NCBI GenBank assembly: GCA_043778255.1
Contig: JAYWGN010000054.1
Coordinates: forward strand, 96,819-160,818
Source: JAYWGN01 sp043778255
GTDB taxonomy: Bacteria > Bacteroidota > Bacteroidia > Chitinophagales > Chitinophagaceae
DNA: 64,000 bases
Reading direction: 5' to 3'
Below are positions 52,137 through 61,273 of this stretch, piece after piece (the stretch's first letter is position 1; each line of letters begins with the position of its first letter). The notes beneath the pieces are model-generated. The model worked only from the letters and a program-made list of their open reading frames with translations, was not told the DNA's origin and did not search any database. A program made the translations under genes and the position numbers.

Positions 52137-53858
52137 ATGCATTTATTTTTTAGGCAATTATTTGTACTCAGCAGTTTTCTTATTTTACCCATAATAATAA
52201 AAGCACAATTATACACCGCCAAGCAATACCCACAAGGCTACTTTATATACCCTGTAAAAGCACCTATAGGGCTTAATGCTAACTTTGGCGAACTTCGCCC
52301 TAACCACTGGCACATGGGGCTTGATTGTAAAACATTACAACGTGAAAACGTACCTATACTAGCTGCTGCCGATGGTTATATTGCCAAGGTAAAAATAGAA
52401 CCCTTCGGCTTTGGTAGAGCTATATACATTAATCACCCCAATGGATATACAACACTATATGCTCACCTCAATGCATTTTACCCCGAGTTAGAAAAATGGG
52501 TACAGCAACAACAGTATAGTAAGAAAAGTTGGAAATTATTTTTGGATTCTATACCGCCTAATTTGTTTGTGGTAAGTAAAGGTCAGTATATTGCTAATAG
52601 TGGTAATACAGGTGGTAGCCAAGGTCCACATTTGCATTTTGAAATACGAAAAACTGAAAGTGATAAGGTACTTAATCCATTTTTATTTGGGTTTAATATA
52701 CCCGATAATGTAAAACCACTCGTTACCAAATTGGCAGTGTATGATAGGTGCCAAAGTGTATATGAACAAACCCCCAAATTTATAGCCGTTAACGGAAATG
52801 CAGTTGCCCCAATTAATATTAAAACAGAGCAAGTAAGCTTTGCTATAACTGCTACCGATGCAGTAAATGGTAGCACCAACCCCAATGGAATATATGAAGC
52901 AACAATATACGATAACGATGTAGCCCTTTGTGGCTTTCAGTTAGATAGTATTGGGTACGACGAAACCCGATACCTTAATGCACATATTGATTATAAATTA
53001 AAAGCAAAGGGTGGTAGTTATGTACAACACCTTAGCCAATTGCCAGGTTATAGTAATGGTATATACAAACTATTTAAAAACGATGGAGTAGTAAACCTAA
53101 GCGATGGATTGGTACACCGTATTAAAATAATTGTAAAAGATGCTGCTAATAATATTACCCAGCTTAACTTTGCTGTACAAAATAAAGATATAGCCAACAC
53201 CCGATGTGCAGACAGTTTGAAGCAAACCAATATAGCCAACTTTTTAACCAATACTATTAATGTATTTGATAAAGAGGACATTTTTTTTTACTTACCCAAA
53301 AATGCATTGTACGATAGCATCAATTTTAAATATGCCAAAGTAAGCGGAAAACTTACAGGCATTTATAGTGATGTACACCAAGTGCATACAGCCACTGTAC
53401 CATTGCATACTTACTATACAATAAACCTAAAAAGCAATAGCACTGTGCCTGATAATATGGCTAGTAGAATGATTATAAAACGGCTCTACGATAATAAAAG
53501 TGAAGTAGTAAAAGCAGTTAGAAATAAGGATTGGTATAGTGCCAGTTTTAGAGGGTTTGGCAACTTTGTATTACTCTACGATGCTTTGCCACCAACCATT
53601 ACACCAATAGGTATAGCTAACAATGCAAATATGAGCAAAGCAAAAGGCTTTGCATTATTAATAAAAGATGACAATGAAGAAACTAAAAACTTTACCGCAA
53701 CATTAGATGGGCAGTGGCTATTATTTACTAACGATAAAGGCAAAATATATAAACATACATTTGATGAAAAAACAACCTCAGGTGTACACGAATTAAAAAT
53801 ATATGTAGAAGATGAGGCCGGTAATAGTACAGAGAAGGTGATTAAGTTTGTGAAGTAA
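52137..53858 (+). CDS. M23-family (LytM-like) peptidase
   Basis: A 573-residue exported protein (signal QLFVLSSFLILPIIIKAQ) with a zinc endopeptidase domain in the N-terminal third: HWHMGLDCKT supplies His and Asp, and GPHLHFEIR supplies the second His pair. Such enzymes cut peptidoglycan cross-links or activate other hydrolases. The remaining two thirds are beta-rich, Ig-like repeats. It is a lone gene; the palindrome at 53872 follows its stop. Confidence 0.9.
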   Translation: MHLFFRQLFVLSSFLILPIIIKAQLYTAKQYPQGYFIYPVKAPIGLNANFGELRPNHWHMGLDCKTLQRENVPILAAADGYIAKVKIEPFGFGRAIYINHPNGYTTLYAHLNAFYPELEKWVQQQQYSKKSWKLFLDSIPPNLFVVSKGQYIANSGNTGGSQGPHLHFEIRKTESDKVLNPFLFGFNIPDNVKPLVTKLAVYDRCQSVYEQTPKFIAVNGNAVAPINIKTEQVSFAITATDAVNGSTNPNGIYEATIYDNDVALCGFQLDSIGYDETRYLNAHIDYKLKAKGGSYVQHLSQLPGYSNGIYKLFKNDGVVNLSDGLVHRIKIIVKDAANNITQLNFAVQNKDIANTRCADSLKQTNIANFLTNTINVFDKEDIFFYLPKNALYDSINFKYAKVSGKLTGIYSDVHQVHTATVPLHTYYTINLKSNSTVPDNMASRMIIKRLYDNKSEVVKAVRNKDWYSASFRGFGNFVLLYDALPPTITPIGIANNANMSKAKGFALLIKDDNEETKNFTATLDGQWLLFTNDKGKIYKHTFDEKTTSGVHELKIYVEDEAGNSTEKVIKFVK

Positions 53859-53871
53859 GTAGCCCCTTAAA

Positions 53872-53885
53872 TCCCCCATGGGGGA
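53872..53885. repeat. Perfect palindrome TCCCCCATGGGGGA
   Basis: The 14-bp palindrome is embedded in a wider dyad, CTTAAA ... TTTTAAG. Sequences of this kind are frequent between Bacteroidota genes. It may act as a terminator for the M23 gene. Confidence 0.5.
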
Positions 53886-53988
53886 CTTTTAAGAGGTATA
53901 GGTTTCAAAGTCGTTTTGTTTGGTTTCAAATTTTATAGCTTCAAATATAATATTCATTATTAATTATTCACTATTAATTAAAAAACTT

Positions 53989-54462
53989 GTGGCAACAACA
54001 TTAAAAGAAGGGCAAGAAGCCCCAGCATTTAAAGGAAAAAATCAGAATGGCAAAGTTGTTTCATTAGCCGATTATAAAGGAAAAAAAGTAGTCCTCTATT
54101 TTTATCCGGCAGATAATACACCTGTATGTACCGTACAAAGCTGCAACCTACGAGATAATTATGCCTTGCTACAAAAAGAAGGTTTTACCGTTATTGGTAT
54201 TAGCCCCGATGGTGTGGCAAGCCACAAAAAATTTGAACAAAAATTTGAATTGCCTTTTACCTTAATCGCCGATGAACAAAGGGAAATACTCAATACATAC
54301 GGAGTATGGGGCGAAAAAAATATGTATGGCAATATTGTAATTGGTGTACACCGTACTACATTTGTAATTGATGAAAAAGGTATCATCGTAAAAATATTTA
54401 CCAGACCAAAAAATAAAGCACATGCTGAGGAAATTGTAAAATTTAATGGGCTAATGAGATAA
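53989..54462 (+). CDS. bcp: Thioredoxin-dependent peroxiredoxin (BCP/PrxQ type)
   Basis: A 157-residue peroxidase that reduces H2O2 and organic peroxides using thioredoxin. The site is NTPVCTVQSCNLRDN with Cys47 (peroxidatic) and Cys52 (resolving). The GTG at 53989 gives ATTLKEGQEAP, the family start; earlier in-frame codons come from AT-rich repeat-like sequence. Cytosolic. Confidence 0.94.
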   Translation: MATTLKEGQEAPAFKGKNQNGKVVSLADYKGKKVVLYFYPADNTPVCTVQSCNLRDNYALLQKEGFTVIGISPDGVASHKKFEQKFELPFTLIADEQREILNTYGVWGEKNMYGNIVIGVHRTTFVIDEKGIIVKIFTRPKNKAHAEEIVKFNGLMR

Positions 54463-54485
54463 TGTGCTAATATGCTAAAAAATTT
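54462..54485. repeat. GCTAAT-type repeat after bcp
   Basis: AATGTGCTAATATGCTAA lies just past the bcp stop and is closely related to the repeats at 26630-26700 on the other strand. Confidence 0.35.
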
Positions 54486-54601
54486 TTGAATGTAAAATTG
54501 TAATTTTAAAACTTAGCAATTTGCTTTGCCAATTTTTATGTACCGTTACTACGGTATGTGTTGCTTGGCGATAAAAAAATTACAATGACAAAATTAAAAT
54601 T

Positions 54602-54931
54602 TTGAAACAAAAAATAACTGTACATATAAAAGAAAATAGTTGGTTTGCTATAGCAGCAGCTAAAAAAATGAAGGCGCAGCATTTGGCAATTGTATATAAC
54701 CGAACCATACATTTATACAACACACCAAAGCAATTATTTTTAAACGATGTAGCTTGGGTATGCCATGAGTTGCAGCATGTAAAGCAATACCAGCAGCAAG
54801 GTTCATTTATTTTTTTAATAAAATATATTTGGTATTGGGCAAGGGTTGGCTACTATAACATACCTTACGAAATAGAGGCAAGGGCAAATGAAAATAACTT
54901 AAAGTTATTGGACGAGTATAATATTATTTGA
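54602..54931 (+). CDS. Small HEXXH protein, predicted metallopeptidase-like
   Basis: A 109-residue protein with a zincin-type motif CHELQHVKQY near residue 54 and, after a membrane-prone helix, NIPYEIEARANENN, whose Glu may be the third ligand. This resembles the short DUF4157-like Bacteroidota proteins. The start is TTG at 54602; a nearby ATG is in another frame. Activity is unproved. Confidence 0.65.
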   Translation: MKQKITVHIKENSWFAIAAAKKMKAQHLAIVYNRTIHLYNTPKQLFLNDVAWVCHELQHVKQYQQQGSFIFLIKYIWYWARVGYYNIPYEIEARANENNLKLLDEYNII

Positions 54932-54985
54932 TGGTGTTAATATATTATATATCTTCATAGCTATTAACGAAAACTCAACTTGCTT

Positions 54986-56527
54986 ATGTCGGCCTTCAAA
55001 CCCAGACTTTCCTTTTGGCAAATTATTAATATGAATGTTGGTTTCTTTGGCATTCAATATAGCTTTGGTTTGCAACAAAGTGCTGTTAATCCTATCTACG
55101 ATTTTTTGGGCGCCAAGCCCGACGAAATACCTTGGCTTAACCTTGCTGGGCCGCTAACTGGCTTAATTATACAACCAATTATAGGGGCCTTAAGCGACCG
55201 AACTTGGTCGCCACGTTTTGGACGTAGAAAACCCTTTTTTCTTATTGGTGCTATAATGTGCAGCCTTGCTTTATTTATGTTTCCATTTAGCAGTACACTG
55301 TGGATGGCAGCAGGTTTGCTTTGGATACTCGATGCAGGCAACAATACTGCCATGGAACCTTACCGTGCATTTGTTGCCGATAAATTAGATGGCACTCAAC
55401 AAGCCACTGGCTTTCAGGCTCAAAGTTTTTTTACTGGGTTTGGCCAAACCTTAGCTAACCTTTCGTTATTTATATTCCCTTTAATAATAGTAGGCAAAAC
55501 GGGCAAATTGCCCAACTGGATATTTGCTTCATTTATATTAGGTGCTGTATGCTCCATAGGTTCAGTATTATGGAGTATGAAAACCACCTCCGAAATTCCG
55601 CCAACCGACGATGAGTTAAGAGAAATGAAAGCAAAACCACTCAAACTTTTTTCCCCATTTATTGATGTATTTGCGGCTATCGCCAAAATGCCAAAAGTTA
55701 TGTGGCTACTGTCGTTAGTCTATTTATTTCAATGGTATGCCTTATTTTGCTATTGGCAAAATTCGTCAAAAGCAGTAGCACAAAATGCATTTGAATGGAC
55801 AATACCTACTGCACATAACGACTCTATAAAAAATATGTATAGCAACTTTGAAGAAGCCGTAAAGCGAAATGCTTACGCTAAAAATTTGGATTATGATAAA
55901 ATAAAAAAGGATGATTCTACCTATAGTTTATTTTACAACAATAATAAGTTGAGTGTGGTTGATACTTTTAAAATAGATGCCCAAACATTAACTGCACTTA
56001 CACCAATTGAACTGAACGACAAAAAGTATGAGAAAGCCGTATCGTGGACTGGTTTAATAAATGCTTGGTACAATGTTATTACTTTTGTAGTGGCATTTTT
56101 ATTGGTGGGCTTTGCCCGAAAATATTCGCCTAAGTATGTTCATTTTATCTGTTTATTATTAGCAGGTATTGGCTTTATTTTATTTGCTTATATACAACAA
56201 AAGTATTTGTTTTTTGCAGCTATTACAGGCTTTGGTGTGGGTTGGGCAAGTATGATGGGCATACCTTACCTTATGGTAGTAGCCGATATACCCAAAGAAA
56301 AATATGGTGTATATATGGGTATTATAAATATGATGATAGTGCTACCCATGCTCATACAAACACTCACTTTTGGTTATATATTAAAGCACTTTTTACACAA
56401 CGATCCGTCAAAAGCTATATTATTTGCAGGTGTATTATTGTTAATAGCTGCAGCTGCTACTCTGTTAATAAAAAACAAAAAACTCACTAACGATATAATG
56501 GCTGCACCAGCTACTGGGGGTCATTAG
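54986..56527 (+). CDS. SLC45-like MFS sugar transporter, probable sucrose or maltose permease
   Basis: A 513-residue MFS protein (GPH/SLC45-like) with 12 helices. The signature stretches NVGFFGIQYSFGLQQSAVNPIYDF, GALSDRTWSPRFGRRKPFF and AMEPYRAFVAD are typical of sucrose/maltose permeases. A polar stretch of about 80 residues (about 270-355) lies in the middle. The ATG at 54986 is used rather than a TTG at 54980. It is the first gene of the run with fructokinase and amylosucrase-type enzyme, which suggests sucrose uptake. Confidence 0.85.
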   Translation: MSAFKPRLSFWQIINMNVGFFGIQYSFGLQQSAVNPIYDFLGAKPDEIPWLNLAGPLTGLIIQPIIGALSDRTWSPRFGRRKPFFLIGAIMCSLALFMFPFSSTLWMAAGLLWILDAGNNTAMEPYRAFVADKLDGTQQATGFQAQSFFTGFGQTLANLSLFIFPLIIVGKTGKLPNWIFASFILGAVCSIGSVLWSMKTTSEIPPTDDELREMKAKPLKLFSPFIDVFAAIAKMPKVMWLLSLVYLFQWYALFCYWQNSSKAVAQNAFEWTIPTAHNDSIKNMYSNFEEAVKRNAYAKNLDYDKIKKDDSTYSLFYNNNKLSVVDTFKIDAQTLTALTPIELNDKKYEKAVSWTGLINAWYNVITFVVAFLLVGFARKYSPKYVHFICLLLAGIGFILFAYIQQKYLFFAAITGFGVGWASMMGIPYLMVVADIPKEKYGVYMGIINMMIVLPMLIQTLTFGYILKHFLHNDPSKAILFAGVLLLIAAAATLLIKNKKLTNDIMAAPATGGH

Positions 56528-56593
56528 GTATATAGGGTTATTTAAAAATATTTTGTTTTACTAGTCCACTTATTTATTATAACATCAACACTT

Positions 56594-57547
56594 ATGAATA
56601 AAATACTCTGCATAGGCGAAGCCTTAATAGACATGATATGTACCGACAAAGGACAAACACTGGCCAATGGCGAAAACTTTTTGAAAAAACCCGGTGGAGC
56701 ACCAACCAATGTAGCAGCTGCTATAGGTGCATTAGGTGGCAGGGTTGACCTTGCTGCCAAAGTGGGTAACGACCCATTTGGCAAACAATTAGTAACAGTA
56801 ATGCAAGGCTTTGGGGTAGGTACATCATTTATGCTAGAAGATGCCAAACACTTTACCACAATGGCTTTTGTAAGCCTAATGGAAAATGGAGAACGTGATT
56901 TTGTGTTCAGCCGTGGTGCCGATGGGCAGTTGAGTAAGGAGGATATTGCTGTAATAAATATTGCAGATTATAGCATAGTACACTTTGGGAGTGCTACAGG
57001 GTTTTTGCCTGGTCCATTACAAAGCGCTTACACACATTTATTGCAACAAGCCAAGGCTGCTAACAAATTTATTTGCTTTGACCCTAATTATAGGCATTTA
57101 CTATTTCAACATAATACTGCTAGTTTTATTGAGCAAAGTTGGAGTTTTATACAGCAATGCAATTTTTTTAAAGTAAGCGATGAAGAGGCTCTAATGCTTA
57201 CTGGTACAGCAACTGTAGCCGATGCCGCTGCACAATTTTTAAGTAAAACAACCGCCAACTTTGCCATTACAATTGGTGCGGAGGGTACCTTATTTGGTTA
57301 CAATAATAACACTAGCATTATACCAAGTATTGCTATTACACCAACCGATACTACAGGTGCAGGTGATGCTTTTGTGGGTGCATTATTGTATCAACTTAGT
57401 AATAAAACTTTAACTGATATTAATAATTTAACCTTAGCTGAATGGACACATATAATAACCAATGCCAACAAAGCTGGTGCAAGAACTTGTGAGTATATGG
57501 GTGCTATGGAAGCATTCAAACATTTGGATAAAGAGATATTTAACTAA
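56594..57547 (+). CDS. PfkB-family sugar kinase, probable fructokinase
   Basis: A 317-residue ribokinase-fold kinase. It has GEALIDM near the start, KKPGGAPTNVAAAIGALGG, and the anion-hole and catalytic motif TPTDTTGAGDAFVGALLYQL. Fructokinases of this family phosphorylate free fructose. Placed between the transporter and the GH13_4 gene, it would take up fructose released from sucrose. The specificity is inferred from that context. Confidence 0.88.
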   Translation: MNKILCIGEALIDMICTDKGQTLANGENFLKKPGGAPTNVAAAIGALGGRVDLAAKVGNDPFGKQLVTVMQGFGVGTSFMLEDAKHFTTMAFVSLMENGERDFVFSRGADGQLSKEDIAVINIADYSIVHFGSATGFLPGPLQSAYTHLLQQAKAANKFICFDPNYRHLLFQHNTASFIEQSWSFIQQCNFFKVSDEEALMLTGTATVADAAAQFLSKTTANFAITIGAEGTLFGYNNNTSIIPSIAITPTDTTGAGDAFVGALLYQLSNKTLTDINNLTLAEWTHIITNANKAGARTCEYMGAMEAFKHLDKEIFN

Positions 57548-57629
57548 TATAAATCCCTAAAATTACTATACTACATACCTACTACTACAACACCAACTAT
57601 CCTTTATATAAACCAATCAACTTACTGCT

Positions 57630-59573
57630 ATGGAATTGGACGAACTAGAAAAAAACATTACTGAAATATTACAGCAAAATAAAATAGACATTGAAAAAAG
57701 CGATGTGTTATTTTACCGAAGGTTTATAAATGCTGCCTCAAGTATAACCGAATTATTTACTGCATTATATGGTAGTAATAATAATGCACAAAAACACTAT
57801 AATGACCTACTACAAACAATTGTAGTAGCATATACCAACCGCAATAAAAATTTAAAAAGTAGAGATAACGAAAAACAAGGAAAAGAAAAATGGTTCGTTA
57901 GCAGCCAATTAGTTGGAATGAGTTTGTATGTAGATAGGTTTTGCGGTAGCTTAAATAACCTGAACAACAAACTGCCTTATTTGCAAACCTTAGGTGTTAA
58001 CTTACTACACCTAATGCCAATAATGGAAAGCCCTGCCAACGAAAGTGATGGTGGTTATGCCGTTAGTAATTTTAGGCAAGTAGATGCTAGGTTTGGCACT
58101 AATAATGATTTGGCTCAGGTGCAACAACACCTATTAGCCAACAACATGTATTTAATGATGGATATTGTACTAAACCATACTAGCCAACAACATGAGTGGG
58201 CCTTAAAAGCAATTGGTGGTGATGCCTATTACCAAGATTTTTTTTATTTATATAACGATAAAAATATTGTAGATTATTGCAATAGCACGATGCCCGAAAT
58301 ATTTCCAGAAAGTAGCCCTGGTAGTTTTACATATAATGAAGCTATGCAAAAATGGGTGATGACAGTATTTCATAGTTACCAATGGGATTTAAACTTTAGT
58401 AACCCCAATGTATTTATTGCCATGTTAGATACTATTTTTTATTATGCTAATATTGGTGTGGATATATTACGAATAGATGCCCCTGCATTTATTTGGAAAA
58501 AAATGGGTACTACGTGCCAAAATTTGGATGAGGCACACCAACTACTTTGCCTTATAAAACAGTGTGTGCAAGTAGCTACACCAGGTATGGCATTATTAGG
58601 CGAAGCTATAGTAGCACCCAAAGAAATAATAAAATATTTTGGTACAAATAAGTACCTAGCAAACGAATGTGATATAGCTTATGCTGCTACCAATATGGCT
58701 CTGCAATGGGATGCCTTGGCCACTGCCGATACTACGGTAATGTTGGCTGCACAGCCCGATATACTTAAAAAACCAAACGGTACTACTTGGATTACCTATA
58801 CTCGTTGCCACGACGATATAGGCTTGGGGTATAGCGACGAAATGATTGCTAGTGCAGGGTATCAGCCTTACGAACATCGAAAATTTATTAAAGAGTATTA
58901 TAGTGGTACTTACCCTAATACTACTGCTACAGGTGCATTATTTAGTGTAAACCCTAAAACCCAAGATGCCCGTATTAGTGGCACATTAGCTTCGCTTTGT
59001 GGATTAGAAAGTGCAATTAATAATAACGATAGAGTAGCAGTAAAAACGGCTATTGACAAAATTATATTGCTACAAGCACAAACATTATTAATAGGTGGTA
59101 TTGCCATGCTTTACTACGGCGATGAGGTAGGCTATATTAACGATTACACTTATTTAAACGACTCCAGTAAAAGCTACGATAACCGTTGGATGCACCGCCC
59201 ACAAATAGATTGGCAAAAAAATGATTTGTACAACATTAAAAATACAGTTGCACAACGAGTATTTACTGTTACACAACAAGCAATTACAATACGCAAATCA
59301 AACCCTGTATTTAACGATGTAAATAATATAGATTGGTTGGCGGTGCACAATAAACATATTGCTGGTTTTGTAAGGTATAACGATACTACAAAAATTATTT
59401 GCTTATTCAATTATGCTCCTACTGTACAAGGGTTAACTTGGTATGCTTTTAAGCAAAAAGGTATGAGTGGCACTATTACTAATTTGTGTAACCGCCAAAC
59501 ATATACATTAGGTAACGACAATGAATTTATAAATTTACAACCTTACGAATATATGGTGTTGCAAGTGGGTTAA
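57630..59573 (+). CDS. GH13 subfamily 4 amylosucrase-type enzyme
   Basis: A 647-residue glucansucrase-like enzyme that splits sucrose, either moving glucose to an alpha-1,4-glucan (amylosucrase) or to water (sucrose hydrolase). Asp283 (GVDILRIDAPAF), Glu325 (LLGEAIV) and Asp395 (RCHDDIG) match the catalytic residues Asp286, Glu328 and Asp393 of Neisseria amylosucrase. ESDGGYAVSNFRQV, NHTSQQHEWA and the N-terminal helical domain also fit. No signal peptide, so it works inside the cell on imported sucrose. Confidence 0.93.
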   Translation: MELDELEKNITEILQQNKIDIEKSDVLFYRRFINAASSITELFTALYGSNNNAQKHYNDLLQTIVVAYTNRNKNLKSRDNEKQGKEKWFVSSQLVGMSLYVDRFCGSLNNLNNKLPYLQTLGVNLLHLMPIMESPANESDGGYAVSNFRQVDARFGTNNDLAQVQQHLLANNMYLMMDIVLNHTSQQHEWALKAIGGDAYYQDFFYLYNDKNIVDYCNSTMPEIFPESSPGSFTYNEAMQKWVMTVFHSYQWDLNFSNPNVFIAMLDTIFYYANIGVDILRIDAPAFIWKKMGTTCQNLDEAHQLLCLIKQCVQVATPGMALLGEAIVAPKEIIKYFGTNKYLANECDIAYAATNMALQWDALATADTTVMLAAQPDILKKPNGTTWITYTRCHDDIGLGYSDEMIASAGYQPYEHRKFIKEYYSGTYPNTTATGALFSVNPKTQDARISGTLASLCGLESAINNNDRVAVKTAIDKIILLQAQTLLIGGIAMLYYGDEVGYINDYTYLNDSSKSYDNRWMHRPQIDWQKNDLYNIKNTVAQRVFTVTQQAITIRKSNPVFNDVNNIDWLAVHNKHIAGFVRYNDTTKIICLFNYAPTVQGLTWYAFKQKGMSGTITNLCNRQTYTLGNDNEFINLQPYEYMVLQVG

Positions 59574-59577
59574 AATA

Positions 59578-61176
59578 TCAATTCAACCCATACTTTTTCA
59601 CTAATGCTAAGTATACACCGTTAGTCCAACCAAAGCCATCGAGGTTAGGGTATTCGCCACCTCCAGTTTCTAAGCTAAGGTCCACTACATTATACTTTTC
59701 GGTTAATTTACCTGTGGCTTTATATACTTTTTTGTTAAGGTTAGTCCACCTAGTAGCAATGTCTTTTGCTAGCTCGGCTTGTCCAAATTTCTCCAAACCA
59801 ATTATAGCCATCCATTGCTGAGGTGCCCATCCATTTGGTGCATCCCACTGTTGCCCTACTGCATTGGTACTGCTCACAATACCGCCAGGCATTAGCAAAT
59901 TTTCTTGTACTGTTTTGGCAATTATGCTGCCCATTTTAGTTTGTTCATTAGGTAAGTAATTTATAAAGTTCATAGGAAAAAAACCAGCAGCCGTTATATT
60001 ACCACAAGGTTGTTTTAGTACAAAATCATAATCGCAATAAAAACTTACTTCTTCATTCCAAAATAAATTCTTTAATGCAATCCCTCTATTCAAATTTGTT
60101 TTTAGGTTCACTTTTCCACCATTAGCTATTAGTATATTTTCGAGGTTATAGAGTAAGCTATTCAAATCTACAGGGGCAAAGTCAGTAGTGTGTATGGTAC
60201 TTATTTTTGTAGGGTCGGTAAACCAACGGCTACCAAAGTCCCAACCACTTTCGGCGGCACTTCTCAAATCTTTATACACTCGTTTTTTTTCGTTAGTTAC
60301 AAAGTCGTTCATTGCTTTTTGGCTGGCAAATTTCATAAGCATTGTCTTTTGCAATACAGCCTCATTGGCAGTTTTTACATCTTCTTTATACCCTTCTTGT
60401 CGTGGTATATCCAAGTCATCGCAATACCTGTTTAGCACAGTACCATCTTGCAACTTTACTACACGTTTGTAACTACCACCCAGCTTAGTAGTTTGTACAC
60501 CTTGCATCCAAAAATCATATTCTTTTTGCAAAGCAGGTAAGTATTTTTTATGTACAGTTTTACCTTTTATACTAGCAAGCAATTGTACCATCATACCAAA
60601 AAAAGGGGGTTGGCTTCTACTCAAATAATAAGTACGATTGCCATTAGGTATATGCCCATAAGTGTTAATTAAGTAAGCAAAATTATCAATACTATTTTCT
60701 ATTGTTTTTATTTCACCACTTTCTTTAAGCCCTAGCATTGTAAAGTAGCTATCCCAATAATACACTTCGGTAAACCTACCACCTGGTACTATATAAGGTT
60801 TTGGCAAAGCTAATAAACTGCTCCCTACTACTTTTTTATCCTCTGCTCTTTGTAGCACTTTCCACAAATCATTTATATGTGTTTCTATGCTTTTATCCTC
60901 TTTGGTATTAGTTACATTAGGTTGTTTTTGTAGCGTAAAGTTGTTACTTACAAACTTAGCTAACGAAAAATTTTTGCTATTCTTTATTTTTATATAATCT
61001 GCTACAATTGCTTGTGGGCTTCGCTTTGGAGTACAATCTACAAACGTTTTGCTATCGGCAAATAAGCTACTACTTTGTACATCGGTAAATAGTTGTCCAT
61101 ATATTTTATCGGGTGTTTGTTGTGCAGTAGCAAGTATAACCATAAAGCTACTTAATAGCAAAAGTAATAGTTTCAT
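59578..61176 (-). CDS. Periplasmic alpha,alpha-trehalase (GH37)
   Basis: Trehalase hydrolyses trehalose to two glucoses. The 532-residue protein starts with a signal peptide (MKLLLLLLSSFMVILATAQ; ATG at 61176) and has both GH37 signatures, PGGRFTEVYYWDSYF near residue 136 and QWDAPNGWAPQQ in the last third. It is convergent with the amylosucrase-type gene (4 bases apart), so the locus handles two non-reducing disaccharides. Confidence 0.93.
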   Translation of the reverse strand: MKLLLLLLSSFMVILATAQQTPDKIYGQLFTDVQSSSLFADSKTFVDCTPKRSPQAIVADYIKIKNSKNFSLAKFVSNNFTLQKQPNVTNTKEDKSIETHINDLWKVLQRAEDKKVVGSSLLALPKPYIVPGGRFTEVYYWDSYFTMLGLKESGEIKTIENSIDNFAYLINTYGHIPNGNRTYYLSRSQPPFFGMMVQLLASIKGKTVHKKYLPALQKEYDFWMQGVQTTKLGGSYKRVVKLQDGTVLNRYCDDLDIPRQEGYKEDVKTANEAVLQKTMLMKFASQKAMNDFVTNEKKRVYKDLRSAAESGWDFGSRWFTDPTKISTIHTTDFAPVDLNSLLYNLENILIANGGKVNLKTNLNRGIALKNLFWNEEVSFYCDYDFVLKQPCGNITAAGFFPMNFINYLPNEQTKMGSIIAKTVQENLLMPGGIVSSTNAVGQQWDAPNGWAPQQWMAIIGLEKFGQAELAKDIATRWTNLNKKVYKATGKLTEKYNVVDLSLETGGGEYPNLDGFGWTNGVYLALVKKYGLN

Positions 61177-61273
61177 ATAAAGCAAAGTTTTGTATGGGCT
61201 AAAGTACAATTTTAATACTACAATATAATTTGTATTTAATTGAAAAGTGAATTTTTCAAATTTGTAAAGTAAC

